Positions 32,393 to 41,078 of a DNA stretch of 64,000 bases are shown here, piece after piece. The notes below the pieces were generated by a model. That model had not been told where the DNA came from and ran no database searches. It saw only the letters and a program-made list of their open reading frames with translations. This stretch comes from Chelydra serpentina (Eukaryota; Chordata; Testudines; Chelydridae): contig JBAIAC010000006.1 in the NCBI GenBank assembly GCA_037349315.1, positions 55,920,501-55,984,500 on the forward strand. The letters run 5' to 3'. The first letter of the stretch is position 1. Every line of letters begins with the position of its first letter. The position numbers and the translations under genes were made by a program.

Positions 32393-35371
32393 ATGCCTTC
32401 GCAAGGATTCAAGCTGTGTGGATCCTGTAACAGGCCCATGCCCACCGGAGACCCCCACGACTCCTGTCTTTGTTGTCTGGGTGAGTCTCACACAGCGGAC
32501 AAGTGCAAGCTGTGTAAGTCCTTTAAGCCCCGCACCAGGAAGGACAGAGAGATCCGCTTAAGACAGTTGCTGATGGAGGCGGCACTCTGCCCCTCTCAAG
32601 GTGCAGGCTCTACCATCTCGGTGCGCAGCGCACCGCCATCGGCGCCGGCTGTGGCACCGCATAAGGACTCCCGCCCGCCTCGGGGCCGGGCACCGTCGGG
32701 AACCCGGGGCCGTCCCCGACACCGCTCCCTCTCTTCCGGACGCAAGGCACCGGACGTCGCTGCGGCACCACCCTGCCCCGCTGCCCCGGAGCAGAGGAGC
32801 GCTAGTCCGCGCCCACAGACACCCCCGTGCCCAGTCGTCTTGGTCGCACCCACGACGCCGGACACTTTTGAGGCTGCCAGGGGCTTGATCGAGATGACCG
32901 CGTCTCCCGTGCCGGCACCAACCCAGGCACGGCCCCCGGTCATCTCCACAGGCAAGCCGACGTTCCTCGGACCGTCGGCTCAGCTACAGCCCCCTTCACG
33001 CCGCTCGAGGTCCCGGCGCCGTTCGGAGTCCCGGCACCGGCTGGTGTATCGGTCTGACTCACGGCGCCGGTCGGACTCGCGGCGCGGGTCTCGCAGCTTG
33101 GAACCTCGGAGCCGTTCACGCTCGAGGTCCTCCTGGTCTGCCAGATCATGGTCCCGCTCGGTGTCCACGACGAGCGCGACGCCTTCCCGGCACCGCTCCC
33201 CACCACGGGCTCGACCCTCGGCGGAGACGCCTCGACGTCAAGACCTGCCGCACCGGTCCCAATCCCCACGACACCGGGACTCTCCTCGGCGACGGGACTC
33301 TCCTCGCCGCCAGCCCCAAGGGCCCTCCCCGCGGTACCCAGACTCGCCGCGTCGAGATGTACCCCCGCGGCACCGGGACTCCCCGCGCCGGGACGCGTCC
33401 CCACGACACCGGGACACCCCGCGCCGAGACCGGTCCACACGCCGGGACACACCGGGCCGCGACTCCTCACGGCACCGAGACACCTCGCGCCGGGACTTGT
33501 CCCCACGACACCGGCACTCCCCATGGCGCCGGGGTTCTCCGCGCCGAGACTCGCCTCCACGGCACTCGTCTCCACGGCACCGGGCTTCTCCGCGCCGAGA
33601 CTCACCTCCACGGCACTCGTCTCCACGGCACCGGGGCTCTCCGCGCCGAGACTCGGCTCCACAGCACCGGGACTCTCCGCGCCGAGACTCGTCTCCACAG
33701 CACCGGGGCTCTCCGCGCCGAGACTCGTCTCCACGGCACCGGGGCTCTCCGCGCCGAGACTCGTCTCCACGGCACCGGGGCTCTCCGTGCCGAGACTCGC
33801 CTCCACGGCGCCGGGACACCCCACGCTGGGACACCCCGCGCAGGGACCCATCCCCGCGGCGCCGATCCCCAAGGCACCGCGAGTCCCCACGGTACCGCGA
33901 TGAGCGGGTGCGGTACCGCTCCCGGTCCCGATCGAGGTCGCGTGATCCACATGCCACATGCTTCAGACCCTCCAAGGACCACCCGACGTCGCGCACCGCC
34001 CCTCCTTGGCCGTCCCGGGAACCGTCTTCCACCAGCTCGGCTGGGCCCTCCAAAACACCGGAGGCAACCCCACTGGCCCCAGCGCAAGCCCTGCCGGCTG
34101 CCTGGCAACCCCAGTGGCCGTTCTGGACACCCTGGGCGTACCATGAGGCCCAAGGTGCACCCCTACCCCTCCGTCCGCTGGTACGAGTCCACCCTCCTGT
34201 GGCGACCATCTCCTGCCCACCTGCTGAGGAGACTGCACCCGGTGATACAACCCCGGGACAAAGGGCAGCGTCTCCCTTACCTCTCCAGCAGCCCACCCTA
34301 GAGCGGGACGACTTGCCTGAGCCTCCCCTCCCTCTCACAACCTCTTCCTCCTCTCCTGATGAAGCCGTAGCGGGGACATCATCATCTGCGCCTCCGCCTA
34401 TGGATTTTAAGGTCCTGCAAGAGCTACTCCAGAGGGTGGCTCTTAGCATGAACCTGCCCATAGAGGAGGTGGCGGAGGAGAAGGACGACCCGATGGTGGA
34501 TGAACTTCTGAAGCCAGAGGGTCCCTCCAGAGTCGCTTTGCCGATGAACAAAACCATCCGCGGCAATGCTACGGCGCTCTGGCAAACCCCTTCCTCCATC
34601 CCCCCAACACCTAGAGGGGTGGAGAGGAAATACTTTGTTCCGGACAAGGGGTTTGAATACCTTTTCACCCATCCCGCACCTTGTTCCCTCGTGGTGGAGG
34701 CTGTCAGCGCCAAGGAGAGGCACGGACAGCAAGGCCCAGCTCCCAAGTCCAAGGACTCCAAACGCCTTGACCTCTTCGGGAGAAAGGTCTACTCCACCGC
34801 CGGACTTTCCCTAAGGATCGCCAACCAACTAGCGATCCTTAGTAGGTATGCCCACAACACCTGGTCAGCCCTAAGGAAGTTTGAGGACCAGCTTACACCA
34901 GAGTCCCAAACAGAACTTAGAGCCATGGCTGACGAGGGCAAACTGGTGGCCCGTACCTCCCTACAGGGTGCCCTGGACTCGGCTGATGCGGCAGCCCGAA
35001 CGCTGGCAACGGACATCTCCATGAGGAGGAGCGCATGGCTCCAGTCATCGGGTTTGCCAGCGGAGGTCCAGAACACCATCCAGGACCTCCCCTTTGACGG
35101 CAAGGGCCTGTTCGCCGACCTGACGGACTCACGCCTGCATAACCTCAAGGACACAAGAAACACCATCAAGTCCTTGGGGATGCATACCGTGGCGACGCTC
35201 AGGAAGCCGTTCAAGCCCCAGCCATCCCAACAGCGCTCTTTCCCGCCTCGACCACGTCAGGACTTCTCCCGCCGTAGAACCAGTTTTGGTCGCCGCAGGC
35301 CTAACCGCCCGCCCCAAGGGCAAAACAAGGGACAGCACAAAACAGCTCAGGGTGCTAAGCGCCCATTTTGA
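32393..35371 (+). CDS. DIRS ORF1, gag-like protein with RS-repeat domain
   Basis: 992 residues. Residues 9-41 hold a Cys/His cluster (C9, C12, H22, C25, C28, H33, C38, C41), including GDPHDSCLCCLGESH, a zinc-knuckle-like signature seen at the N-terminus of vertebrate DIRS gag. Residues about 190-530 are rich in Arg, Ser, Pro and His, with tandem units of the type SPRHRGSPRRDS repeated many times, like the RS domains of splicing factors. The C-terminal part (about 670-930) is conserved-looking, with DLFGRKVYSTAGLSLRIANQ, and the tail is basic (RRRTSFGRRRPNR). Expected role: binding and packaging the element's RNA. The ATG at 32393 is the first in frame after the ITR. It overlaps the next ORF by 86 nt. 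The repeat region leaves all frames open, explaining long shadow frames on both strands. Confidence 0.93.
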   Translation: MPSQGFKLCGSCNRPMPTGDPHDSCLCCLGESHTADKCKLCKSFKPRTRKDREIRLRQLLMEAALCPSQGAGSTISVRSAPPSAPAVAPHKDSRPPRGRAPSGTRGRPRHRSLSSGRKAPDVAAAPPCPAAPEQRSASPRPQTPPCPVVLVAPTTPDTFEAARGLIEMTASPVPAPTQARPPVISTGKPTFLGPSAQLQPPSRRSRSRRRSESRHRLVYRSDSRRRSDSRRGSRSLEPRSRSRSRSSWSARSWSRSVSTTSATPSRHRSPPRARPSAETPRRQDLPHRSQSPRHRDSPRRRDSPRRQPQGPSPRYPDSPRRDVPPRHRDSPRRDASPRHRDTPRRDRSTRRDTPGRDSSRHRDTSRRDLSPRHRHSPWRRGSPRRDSPPRHSSPRHRASPRRDSPPRHSSPRHRGSPRRDSAPQHRDSPRRDSSPQHRGSPRRDSSPRHRGSPRRDSSPRHRGSPCRDSPPRRRDTPRWDTPRRDPSPRRRSPRHRESPRYRDERVRYRSRSRSRSRDPHATCFRPSKDHPTSRTAPPWPSREPSSTSSAGPSKTPEATPLAPAQALPAAWQPQWPFWTPWAYHEAQGAPLPLRPLVRVHPPVATISCPPAEETAPGDTTPGQRAASPLPLQQPTLERDDLPEPPLPLTTSSSSPDEAVAGTSSSAPPPMDFKVLQELLQRVALSMNLPIEEVAEEKDDPMVDELLKPEGPSRVALPMNKTIRGNATALWQTPSSIPPTPRGVERKYFVPDKGFEYLFTHPAPCSLVVEAVSAKERHGQQGPAPKSKDSKRLDLFGRKVYSTAGLSLRIANQLAILSRYAHNTWSALRKFEDQLTPESQTELRAMADEGKLVARTSLQGALDSADAAARTLATDISMRRSAWLQSSGLPAEVQNTIQDLPFDGKGLFADLTDSRLHNLKDTRNTIKSLGMHTVATLRKPFKPQPSQQRSFPPRPRQDFSRRRTSFGRRRPNRPPQGQNKGQHKTAQGAKRPF
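33230..33900 (+). repeat. Degenerate tandem repeat inside DIRS gag
   Basis: Arrays of units such as CTCCGCGCCGAGACTCGTCT and CCACGGCACCGGGGCTCTCC alternate, giving a composite period of about 39 bp (13 codons) in the best-ordered part (about 33525-33800), where consecutive units are nearly identical. The repeat encodes the RS-like domain. Such arrays can expand or shrink between copies. Confidence 0.9.
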
Positions 35372-37145
35372 AGGGACTTTCGAGGACGGCCTACCCTTCC
35401 CGCTCAGTCCTGCCTCCCTACCCTTTCTGGATCGTCTGTCCCGATTCTACCATGCCTGGTCCCGTATTACATCAGACCGATGGGTCCTCCGGACGGTAGA
35501 GGGGGGATATTCTATCCACTTCCACTCTACCCCTCCTCCTCACCCCCCCTCCCCATCCCTCTTCAGGGACCCTTCTCACGAGCAACTTCTCTATCAAGAG
35601 GTACAAGCGCTCCTCGAACTCGGAGCAGTGGAGGAGGTGCCTCTCAAGTTCAGGGGAAAGGGTTTCTACTCCCGCTACTTCCTTGTCCCCAAGGCCAAGG
35701 GGGGTCTACGACCCATTCTGGACCTGAGGAACCTCAACAAATACATCATCAACCTGAAGTTCCGCATGGTCTCCCTGGCCACCATCATCCCTTCCCTGGA
35801 CCCTGGGGACTGGTATGCCGCCCTCGATATGAAAGATGCATATTTCCATATCTCCATTACACCGGCTCACAGACGATTCCTCCGGTTCGTCGTTTGCAAG
35901 ACACACTTCCAGTTCACAGCGCTTCCTTTCGGCCTGTGCACGGCCCCCCGTGTCTTTACAAAATGCATGGCAGTAGTAGCCGCGTTTCTTCGCCGCCACC
36001 ACAATCACGTGTTCCCATACCTCGACGACTGGCTAGTGCGAGGCCGGTCCCGTCAACAGGTACAAATGCACATACAGATGATCAGGGACACCTTCTCTCA
36101 CCTTGGTATCATCCTAAACACCAGCAAGTCAGTGCTGGAACCGACTCAGTCCATCCAGTTCATCGGAGCGGTCCTCGACGCAACCAGAGCTCGGGCGTTC
36201 CTCCCAGAGGCTCGTCGCCTCGCCATCGTGGACTTGATTACTTCGCTCTGTCGGTTCCCGACCACCACCGCAAGACAATGCCTTCAGCTGCTGGGTCACA
36301 TGGCGTCCTGCACGTATGTGGTACAACATGCCCGCTTACGTCTTCGTCCACTGCAAGTGTGGCTGGCTTCTGTCTATCGACCCAACAGAGACAGGCTGGA
36401 CATGGTTGTCACAATTCCGCCCCACACATTGAGCTCCCTGTCGTGGTGGCTAAACCCACTGACGTTACGCGAAGGGGTCCCGTTTCAGCCTCCCCTTCCC
36501 ACGCTAACTCTAGTAACAGATGCATCAGCTCTGGGTTGGGGCACTCATCTCGGGCAACTAACAACGCAGGGCATGTGGCTACAGCACGAGCTCGATCTCC
36601 ACATCAATATCAAGGAGCTCAGGGCTATTCGTCTAGCTTGCCAAGCGTTCCTGGCTCACCTACAAGGCCGCTGCGTCGAGGTTCTCACAGACAATACAAC
36701 TGCCATGTACTACCTGAACAAGCAGGGCGGGGCTCGATCATCACCGCTGTGCCGCAAAGTCCTTCCACTGTGGGACCTCTGCTTGACTCACTCCGTCTCT
36801 CTCCAGGCGTCTTACCTCCCTGGAGTCCAGAATGTCCTGGCAGACCAGTTGAGCAGACGCTTCCTGGTCCACGAATGGTCCATACGCCCAGACGTGATCC
36901 ATTCAATCTTCCGCACCTGGGGCTTTCCCCAGCTCGACCTGTTTGCCTCTCGAACCAACAGGAAGTGCCCGAGTTTCTGCTCCTTCAGAGGACACGGCCC
37001 GGGCTCCCTTGCGGACGCTTTCACGATCTCGTGGTCACGTCATCTCCTTTACGCGTTTCCGCCTTTCCCGCTACTCCACAAGGTCATCCTCAAGATTCGT
37101 AGGGACAAGGCGGACGTCATTCTGGTGGCCCCTGCCTGGGCATGA
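35286..37145 (+). CDS. DIRS ORF2, reverse transcriptase, RNase H and methyltransferase-like tail
   Basis: 619 codons counted from a TTG at 35286; the frame is open further upstream, and the first ATG is at residue 161, inside the RT domain. RT: GLRPILDLRNLNKYI (140-154), LDMKDAYFHI with catalytic D181, LPFGLCTAPRVFTK, and YLDDWLV with the Asp pair at 247-248. RNase H: VTDASALGWG (D412), NIKELRAI (E444), LTDNTTA (D469) and LADQLSR (D520). Residues about 549-619 (LDLFASRTNRK, then YAFPPFPLLHKVI and VILVAPAW) resemble the DNA adenine methyltransferase-like domain reported after RNase H in DIRS elements, with FPPF where a DPPY-like motif is expected. Lies +1 relative to gag, so frameshifting or another non-AUG route is needed. 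The stop overlaps the next start as ATGA. Confidence 0.94.
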   Translation: MVAAGLTARPKGKTRDSTKQLRVLSAHFEGTFEDGLPFPLSPASLPFLDRLSRFYHAWSRITSDRWVLRTVEGGYSIHFHSTPPPHPPSPSLFRDPSHEQLLYQEVQALLELGAVEEVPLKFRGKGFYSRYFLVPKAKGGLRPILDLRNLNKYIINLKFRMVSLATIIPSLDPGDWYAALDMKDAYFHISITPAHRRFLRFVVCKTHFQFTALPFGLCTAPRVFTKCMAVVAAFLRRHHNHVFPYLDDWLVRGRSRQQVQMHIQMIRDTFSHLGIILNTSKSVLEPTQSIQFIGAVLDATRARAFLPEARRLAIVDLITSLCRFPTTTARQCLQLLGHMASCTYVVQHARLRLRPLQVWLASVYRPNRDRLDMVVTIPPHTLSSLSWWLNPLTLREGVPFQPPLPTLTLVTDASALGWGTHLGQLTTQGMWLQHELDLHINIKELRAIRLACQAFLAHLQGRCVEVLTDNTTAMYYLNKQGGARSSPLCRKVLPLWDLCLTHSVSLQASYLPGVQNVLADQLSRRFLVHEWSIRPDVIHSIFRTWGFPQLDLFASRTNRKCPSFCSFRGHGPGSLADAFTISWSRHLLYAFPPFPLLHKVILKIRRDKADVILVAPAWA

Positions 37146-38326
37146 CAGTGCTGGTACCCGACCCTGATGGACCTGTCGATACAGCCCCCCATTCCTCTCC
37201 CGATCAGCCACGATCTCATCTCCCAAGATCACGGTCGTCTTCTCCACCCAGACCTCCACTCGTTGCATCTGACAGCGTGGAGACTTCATGGCTGAACCGG
37301 TCGGAGATGGCTTGCTCGGATCCAGTTAGACGAGTGCTCCTTGAGAGCCGGAAGCCCTCCACAAGGCTCACATATGAGGCAAAGTGGAAGAGGTTCTCTC
37401 TCTGGTGCGCTCAACAGCACATATCTCCACACCTTGCCTCCGTGCCGTCTATTCTGGACTACGTGTTACATCTCAAGGATAACCACCTTGCACTTGGATC
37501 CCTGAAGGTCCACCTTGCGGCCATCTCGGCTTTTCATCCAGGGTCAGAGGGCCACTCAATATTCGCGCACCCCATGGTGCGTCGCTTCCTCAAGGGCCTG
37601 GAAAAGGTTCATCCCTCAATAAAGCCACCTGTTCCAGCATGGGACCTCAATCTCGTCCTCTCTCGACTTACAGGCCCTCCTTTTGAGCCAATGGCCTCCT
37701 GCTCCCTCCTCTATCTGTCGTGGCAGGTCGCCTTTCTAGTGGCTATCACATCAGCCAGAAGGGTATCCGAGCTGAAGGCTCTCCTATGTGACCCTCCGTA
37801 TACCATCTTCCATAAGGACAAGGTCCAGCTTCGACGCCATCCGTCCTTCCTCCCAAAGGTGGTCTCGCCCTTCCACATGTCACAAGACATTTTTCTCCCT
37901 GTCTTCTTCCCTAAGCCGCATGCCAACTCCAAAGAGCAACGGCTACATTCCTTGGATGTCAGAAGGGCACTCGCCTTCTACATTGAATGCACAAGGCCGT
38001 TCCGTAAGACATCCCAGCTGTTCGTCGCCATCGCAGAACGCTCGAAAGGCGCTCCGGTCTCCTCGCAGCGCATATCGTCATGGATTACAGCCTGCATCCG
38101 TGCCTGCTACGACCTGGCGAGGGTCCCGATGCCAGCGGTCACAGCCCACTCTACGAGAGCGCAAGCTTCTTCCGCGGCTTTCCTGGCCAACGTTCCCCTT
38201 CAGGAAATCTGCAGGGCCGCAACCCGGGCTTCGGTGCACACCTTTACGACGCACTACGCCATCAACCGCCATTCACGTAATGACGCAGCTTTTGGTAGGG
38301 CTATCCTACAAGCTGTTTTTCCGTAA
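37142..38326 (+). CDS. DIRS ORF3, tyrosine recombinase
   Basis: 394 residues. A Pro/Ser-rich N-terminus of about 60 residues precedes a core-binding-like region (SRKPSTRLTYEAKWKRFSLW) and a catalytic domain. Catalytic residues seen: R207 in TSARRVSELKAL, H336 and R339 in AHSTRAQ, and the nucleophile Y372 in TFTTHYAIN. This is the lambda-integrase (phage integrase) superfamily, which cuts and rejoins DNA through a phosphotyrosine link. In DIRS elements it integrates the circular cDNA without target duplication. The ATG at 37142 overlaps the upstream TGA (ATGA), which suits termination-reinitiation. The frame ends 35 bp before the internal complementary region. No inactivating change is visible. 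Confidence 0.95.
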   Translation: MTVLVPDPDGPVDTAPHSSPDQPRSHLPRSRSSSPPRPPLVASDSVETSWLNRSEMACSDPVRRVLLESRKPSTRLTYEAKWKRFSLWCAQQHISPHLASVPSILDYVLHLKDNHLALGSLKVHLAAISAFHPGSEGHSIFAHPMVRRFLKGLEKVHPSIKPPVPAWDLNLVLSRLTGPPFEPMASCSLLYLSWQVAFLVAITSARRVSELKALLCDPPYTIFHKDKVQLRRHPSFLPKVVSPFHMSQDIFLPVFFPKPHANSKEQRLHSLDVRRALAFYIECTRPFRKTSQLFVAIAERSKGAPVSSQRISSWITACIRACYDLARVPMPAVTAHSTRAQASSAAFLANVPLQEICRAATRASVHTFTTHYAINRHSRNDAAFGRAILQAVFP

Positions 38327-38360
38327 CTCCGAACCCGCCTCCAAGGTAAGGCTTGGGAAT

Positions 38361-38462
38361 CACCTAACTGGAATAGATATGAGCAACCACTCGAAGAAGA
38401 AGAAAAGGTTACTCACCTTAGTAACCGGTGTTCTTCGAGATGTGTTGCTCATATCTATTCCA
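38361..38462 (+). repeat. DIRS internal complementary region (ICR)
   Basis: 38361-38399 is the exact reverse complement of the left tip 32018-32056 (39 of 39). 38400-38462 is the exact reverse complement of the right tip 38638-38700 (63 of 63). The two halves abut with no gap, so the ICR is a template of the joined right-to-left termini. In the DIRS model it splints the cDNA ends during circularisation and fixes the element boundaries to the base. Confidence 0.97.
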
Positions 38463-38497
38463 TCCCCCCCACCTTCCCCACTGTCGGAGTAGCCGGC

Positions 38498-38700
38498 AAG
38501 AAGGAACTGGAGGGGGGTCGGGCCGGCAGGGGACTATATAGAGCGCCATTTCGGCGCCACTCCAGGGGGCTCCCCAGCCGGCCCGACGGGTAGCTGCTAG
38601 GGTAAAAGTTTCCGACGTCCGTGCGCGCACACCTAACTGGAATAGATATGAGCAACACATCTCGAAGAACACCGGTTACTAAGGTGAGTAACCTTTTCTT
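38498..38700 (+). repeat. DIRS right inverted terminal repeat
   Basis: From AAGAAGGAACTGGAGGGGGG to the tip GGTGAGTAACCTTTTCTT. Inverted match to the left repeat over about 38498-38656; the last 44 bp (38657-38700) are unique to the right end but are copied in the ICR. ACTATATAGAGCGCC is the mirrored TATA-like sequence. Confidence 0.92.
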
Positions 38701-39099
38701 TGTGGGTTTTTTTTGCAGGTGAGGGGATAAAGAAATATACTTTTTGGCACACAGCCACAATTAGTTAAACCTCACCACAAATGTATCCCTGCTTTAATGA
38801 TCTCTTGGGGCTCAGTCGTAAGCGTCACTGTGTGCCTGTGGCATAAAGGGTCCTATGGAATGCCACCAGGCCCTACAGAAGTGGGAGAGCCACTGCTGCC
38901 AGGCTACTCCCCATTAGACTTAATGAGCAATGGATCTTGGGAGGCTCCAATCCCCATAAGGAGTCTATCTGAGGACGTTCAAGGTAGCATATGAACAATG
39001 GCTGCTCCCTGTAAGTTCTGAGTCATGCATGGACATGTGACTTACCCATGTGATTCCAAATCTCCATTTTGTAGCTGGATTCTACACAGGGGGAGGGAG
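38701..39099. other. No gene; possible outer part of an LTR
   Basis: Begins with the right flank of the DIRS insertion (TGTGGGTTTTTTTTGCAGG). The part from about 38830 may be the 5' portion of the LTR-like repeat that follows; its edge is not defined. Confidence 0.35.
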
Positions 39100-39851
39100 G
39101 GGTGTCCACCCACAAGAGGAAGCCTATTTAAACCTCTAGGAGACCTCTCCATTTTGTCTCCAGCTGGCTCAAGAGAGAACCTCTCCACCCCCAAGGATAC
39201 CTGAAAGAAACTGGAACAAAGGATAGTAACTACAGGGGTGATTGCTGGACCCAGACTAGAAGGAGACTAGTCTGTAAAAGGAAGCTTATTGGAACATCTC
39301 TGAGGGTGAGATTGTATCTGTATTCAGTCTTCTTACTGTATTAGGCATAGGCTTGCATGTTTTATTTTATTTTGCTTGGTAATTTACTTTGTTCTGTCTG
39401 TTACTACTTGGAACCACTTAAATCCTACTTTCTGTATTTAATAAAATCACTTTTTACTTATTATTTAACCCAGAATATGTATTAATACCTGGGGCGGGGG
39501 GCAATCAGCTGTGCATATCTCTCTATCAGTGTTATAGAGGGCGATCAATTTATGAGTTTACCCTGTATAAGCTTTATACAGGGTAAAACGGATTTATTTG
39601 GGGTTTGGACCCCACTGGGAGGTGGGCATCTGACTGTTTAAGACAGGAACACTTCTTAAACTGCTTTCAATTAAGCCTACAGCTGTTAGGGGATGTGGTT
39701 CAGACCTGGGATTGGGTTTGCAGCAGTCTAGCGGGTCTGGCTCAAACCAGGCAGGGCACTGAAGCTGCCAGGGCAGGAAAGCAGGGGCAGAAGTAGTTTT
39801 GGCACATCAGTTGGCAGCCCCAAGGAGGTATCTGTCATCCAACCCGTCACA
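39100..39851 (+). other. Solo-LTR candidate with poly(A) signal and terminal CA
   Basis: Contains GGAAGCCTATTTAAACCTC (TATA-like, about 39119-39137), AATAAA at 39440-39445 just after TTCTGTATT, and an end at CAACCCGTCACA (39840-39851), the CA terminus of a repeat I recall as very common in turtle genomes. No internal region, second LTR or clear target duplication accompanies it. It is treated as a solitary LTR of an endogenous retroelement, not as a gene. Confidence 0.55.
39558..39586. repeat. Perfect hairpin inside the LTR-like repeat
   Basis: TTACCCTGTATA (39558-39569) and TATACAGGGTAA (39575-39586) are exact complements around the loop AGCTT. It lies about 110 bp past the AATAAA, so probably outside the mature 3' end. 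Confidence 0.9.
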
Positions 39852-40060
39852 CTGCGATGCAGCTGTGGTCAACTTCAAACTGTCGCATATCCTTGACGAG
39901 TGTCCACTGACTTATTTCACTGGTGGGCCACTAGCTCTCCACCTGGCTGCTGATGCCATCAAATGGCTGGGCACACTGCTCATATGCTCATATACTTGGG
40001 CTGCATTGTTAGTTTGCAGCTCAACACTTAGTGAGTTATGGCACTGTTTGTAACAAGTCC
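39852..40060 (+). pseudogene. Possible LINE C-terminal fragment
   Basis: The plus frame at 39799-40053 includes KLSHILDECPLTYFTGG and ALHLAADAIKWLG, resembling the HI(L/V)xxCP block followed by an A(V/I)xWL block near the C-terminus of several non-LTR retrotransposon proteins. The match is short and no RT lies beside it. Confidence 0.4.
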
Positions 40061-41078
40061 GGAAGTGAATTCAGGGAGGAAAATGAAACTGTCTCCTCCT
40101 GACTATTTGACTGTAAACTGTCTGCATTTCTAGGAAGCAACCACTGTATGTGTGACAACATAGGGCTAATTTAATTTTAATAAAACTCCCATTGACTTCA
40201 ATGGGACTTGCAGGGATTTAAGGACAGCATTATTTGGCCTGTAGTTATTAAAACACGTCCACATGCTCCTTCATTTAACTCATTCTTTATTCATTTCCCT
40301 GGAGTTAGGGCCTTGACATCTTAAAAAAATGCCCATAAACCCTAGTTTTAATACCTGTTAGCAGAGCTGTAGATTTACATTTTCTTTTAACTCTTCTATT
40401 CTTTTGATTTGTTGTCCTGCAGCTTTCTTATTGTAGTCATTTTCTAGCAAAGAATGTTATTCACTTGTTTACATCTCCTCAGGCATTTGTTTAAGCACTT
40501 GCCTTTCTTTGTGATTACTTCTCAGCCTGACTGCCTGCCATGTATAATCTCTATATGTCCTTACCAAAGTCGTCTTGATAGCTGGTATACACCTTATGTC
40601 CCAAGTTTAATGGGCTTGGCCAATTTGGTTTATAAGCTGTCTGTCTGGGGACTCTGTACTTTATGGGGCTTTTTATGATGTTGAGCACACTGTTGGAACT
40701 CAGCAATAATATATCTGATTATTTAGTATATATCTGATTAGTTAGTGTGGAGAGCATTTTTCACAGTATAAGAAAACACTTACTACCAATATTTGCTGCC
40801 TGTTGCTCTTGGGAAGTTGAATCAGCTTGACAAATCCCTTTCTTTGCTGTCATCCATTGACAAGATACTACTGTGAAAACCTCTTTTTGAATCCTTTCTA
40901 AGGCAATCTGTTTTCATTTCCCTTTTAACTTTCTTTCCCTGTATCTTCTCTTATTTGCCAAGGGCAAAATCATAGTATTCCCATTTGTCTCTGGAACAAA
41001 GTTTGAAGCTAGAGATCAATATTTTGTGAGTTCTGGCACATTAAGAATGAAGCACTTTTCCTCCCTTTTCGATTAGAA
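40061..41078. other. No gene recognised
   Basis: AT-rich; a short inverted CCCATTGACTTCAATGGG hairpin occurs at about 40189-40206. Confidence 0.5.

Larger units (their letters stand above)
32018..38700 (+). mobile_element. DIRS-type tyrosine-recombinase retrotransposon, apparently complete
   Basis: A 6,683-bp GC-rich element in AT-rich DNA. It has inverted terminal repeats, three overlapping long open frames (gag; RT/RNase H/methyltransferase-like; tyrosine recombinase), and an internal complementary region after the last frame. That is the standard DIRS plan: the cDNA is circularised with the internal complementary region as a splint and integrated by the recombinase rather than by an integrase. 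Consistent with this, no target duplication is seen and the ends meet a shared CTT. No stop or frameshift interrupts any of the three frames over about 1,990 codons. The left arm carries an expanded CG run. Autonomy is inferred from sequence only. Confidence 0.96.

Noticed and set aside
33148..34301. Plus-strand frames of 251 and 314 codons inside gag
   Set aside because: Same repeat array read in the other frames; the gag frame carries the zinc cluster and the conserved C-terminal region.
33238..34761. 507-codon minus-strand frame opposite DIRS gag
   Set aside because: It is the complement of a GC-rich RS-repeat array in which few stops can occur; composition is repeated RRGESRCRGDESRRGE-like units with no independent motif.
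35480..37102. 540-codon plus-strand frame overlapping the RT gene
   Set aside because: A shadow of the RT/RNase H frame; it lacks RT motifs, while the overlapping frame has YLDD and the RNase H residues.
38830..39851. Full provirus around the LTR-like repeat
   Set aside because: No gag, pol or env frame and no second LTR adjoin it; the neighbouring DIRS element is a different type of retroelement.
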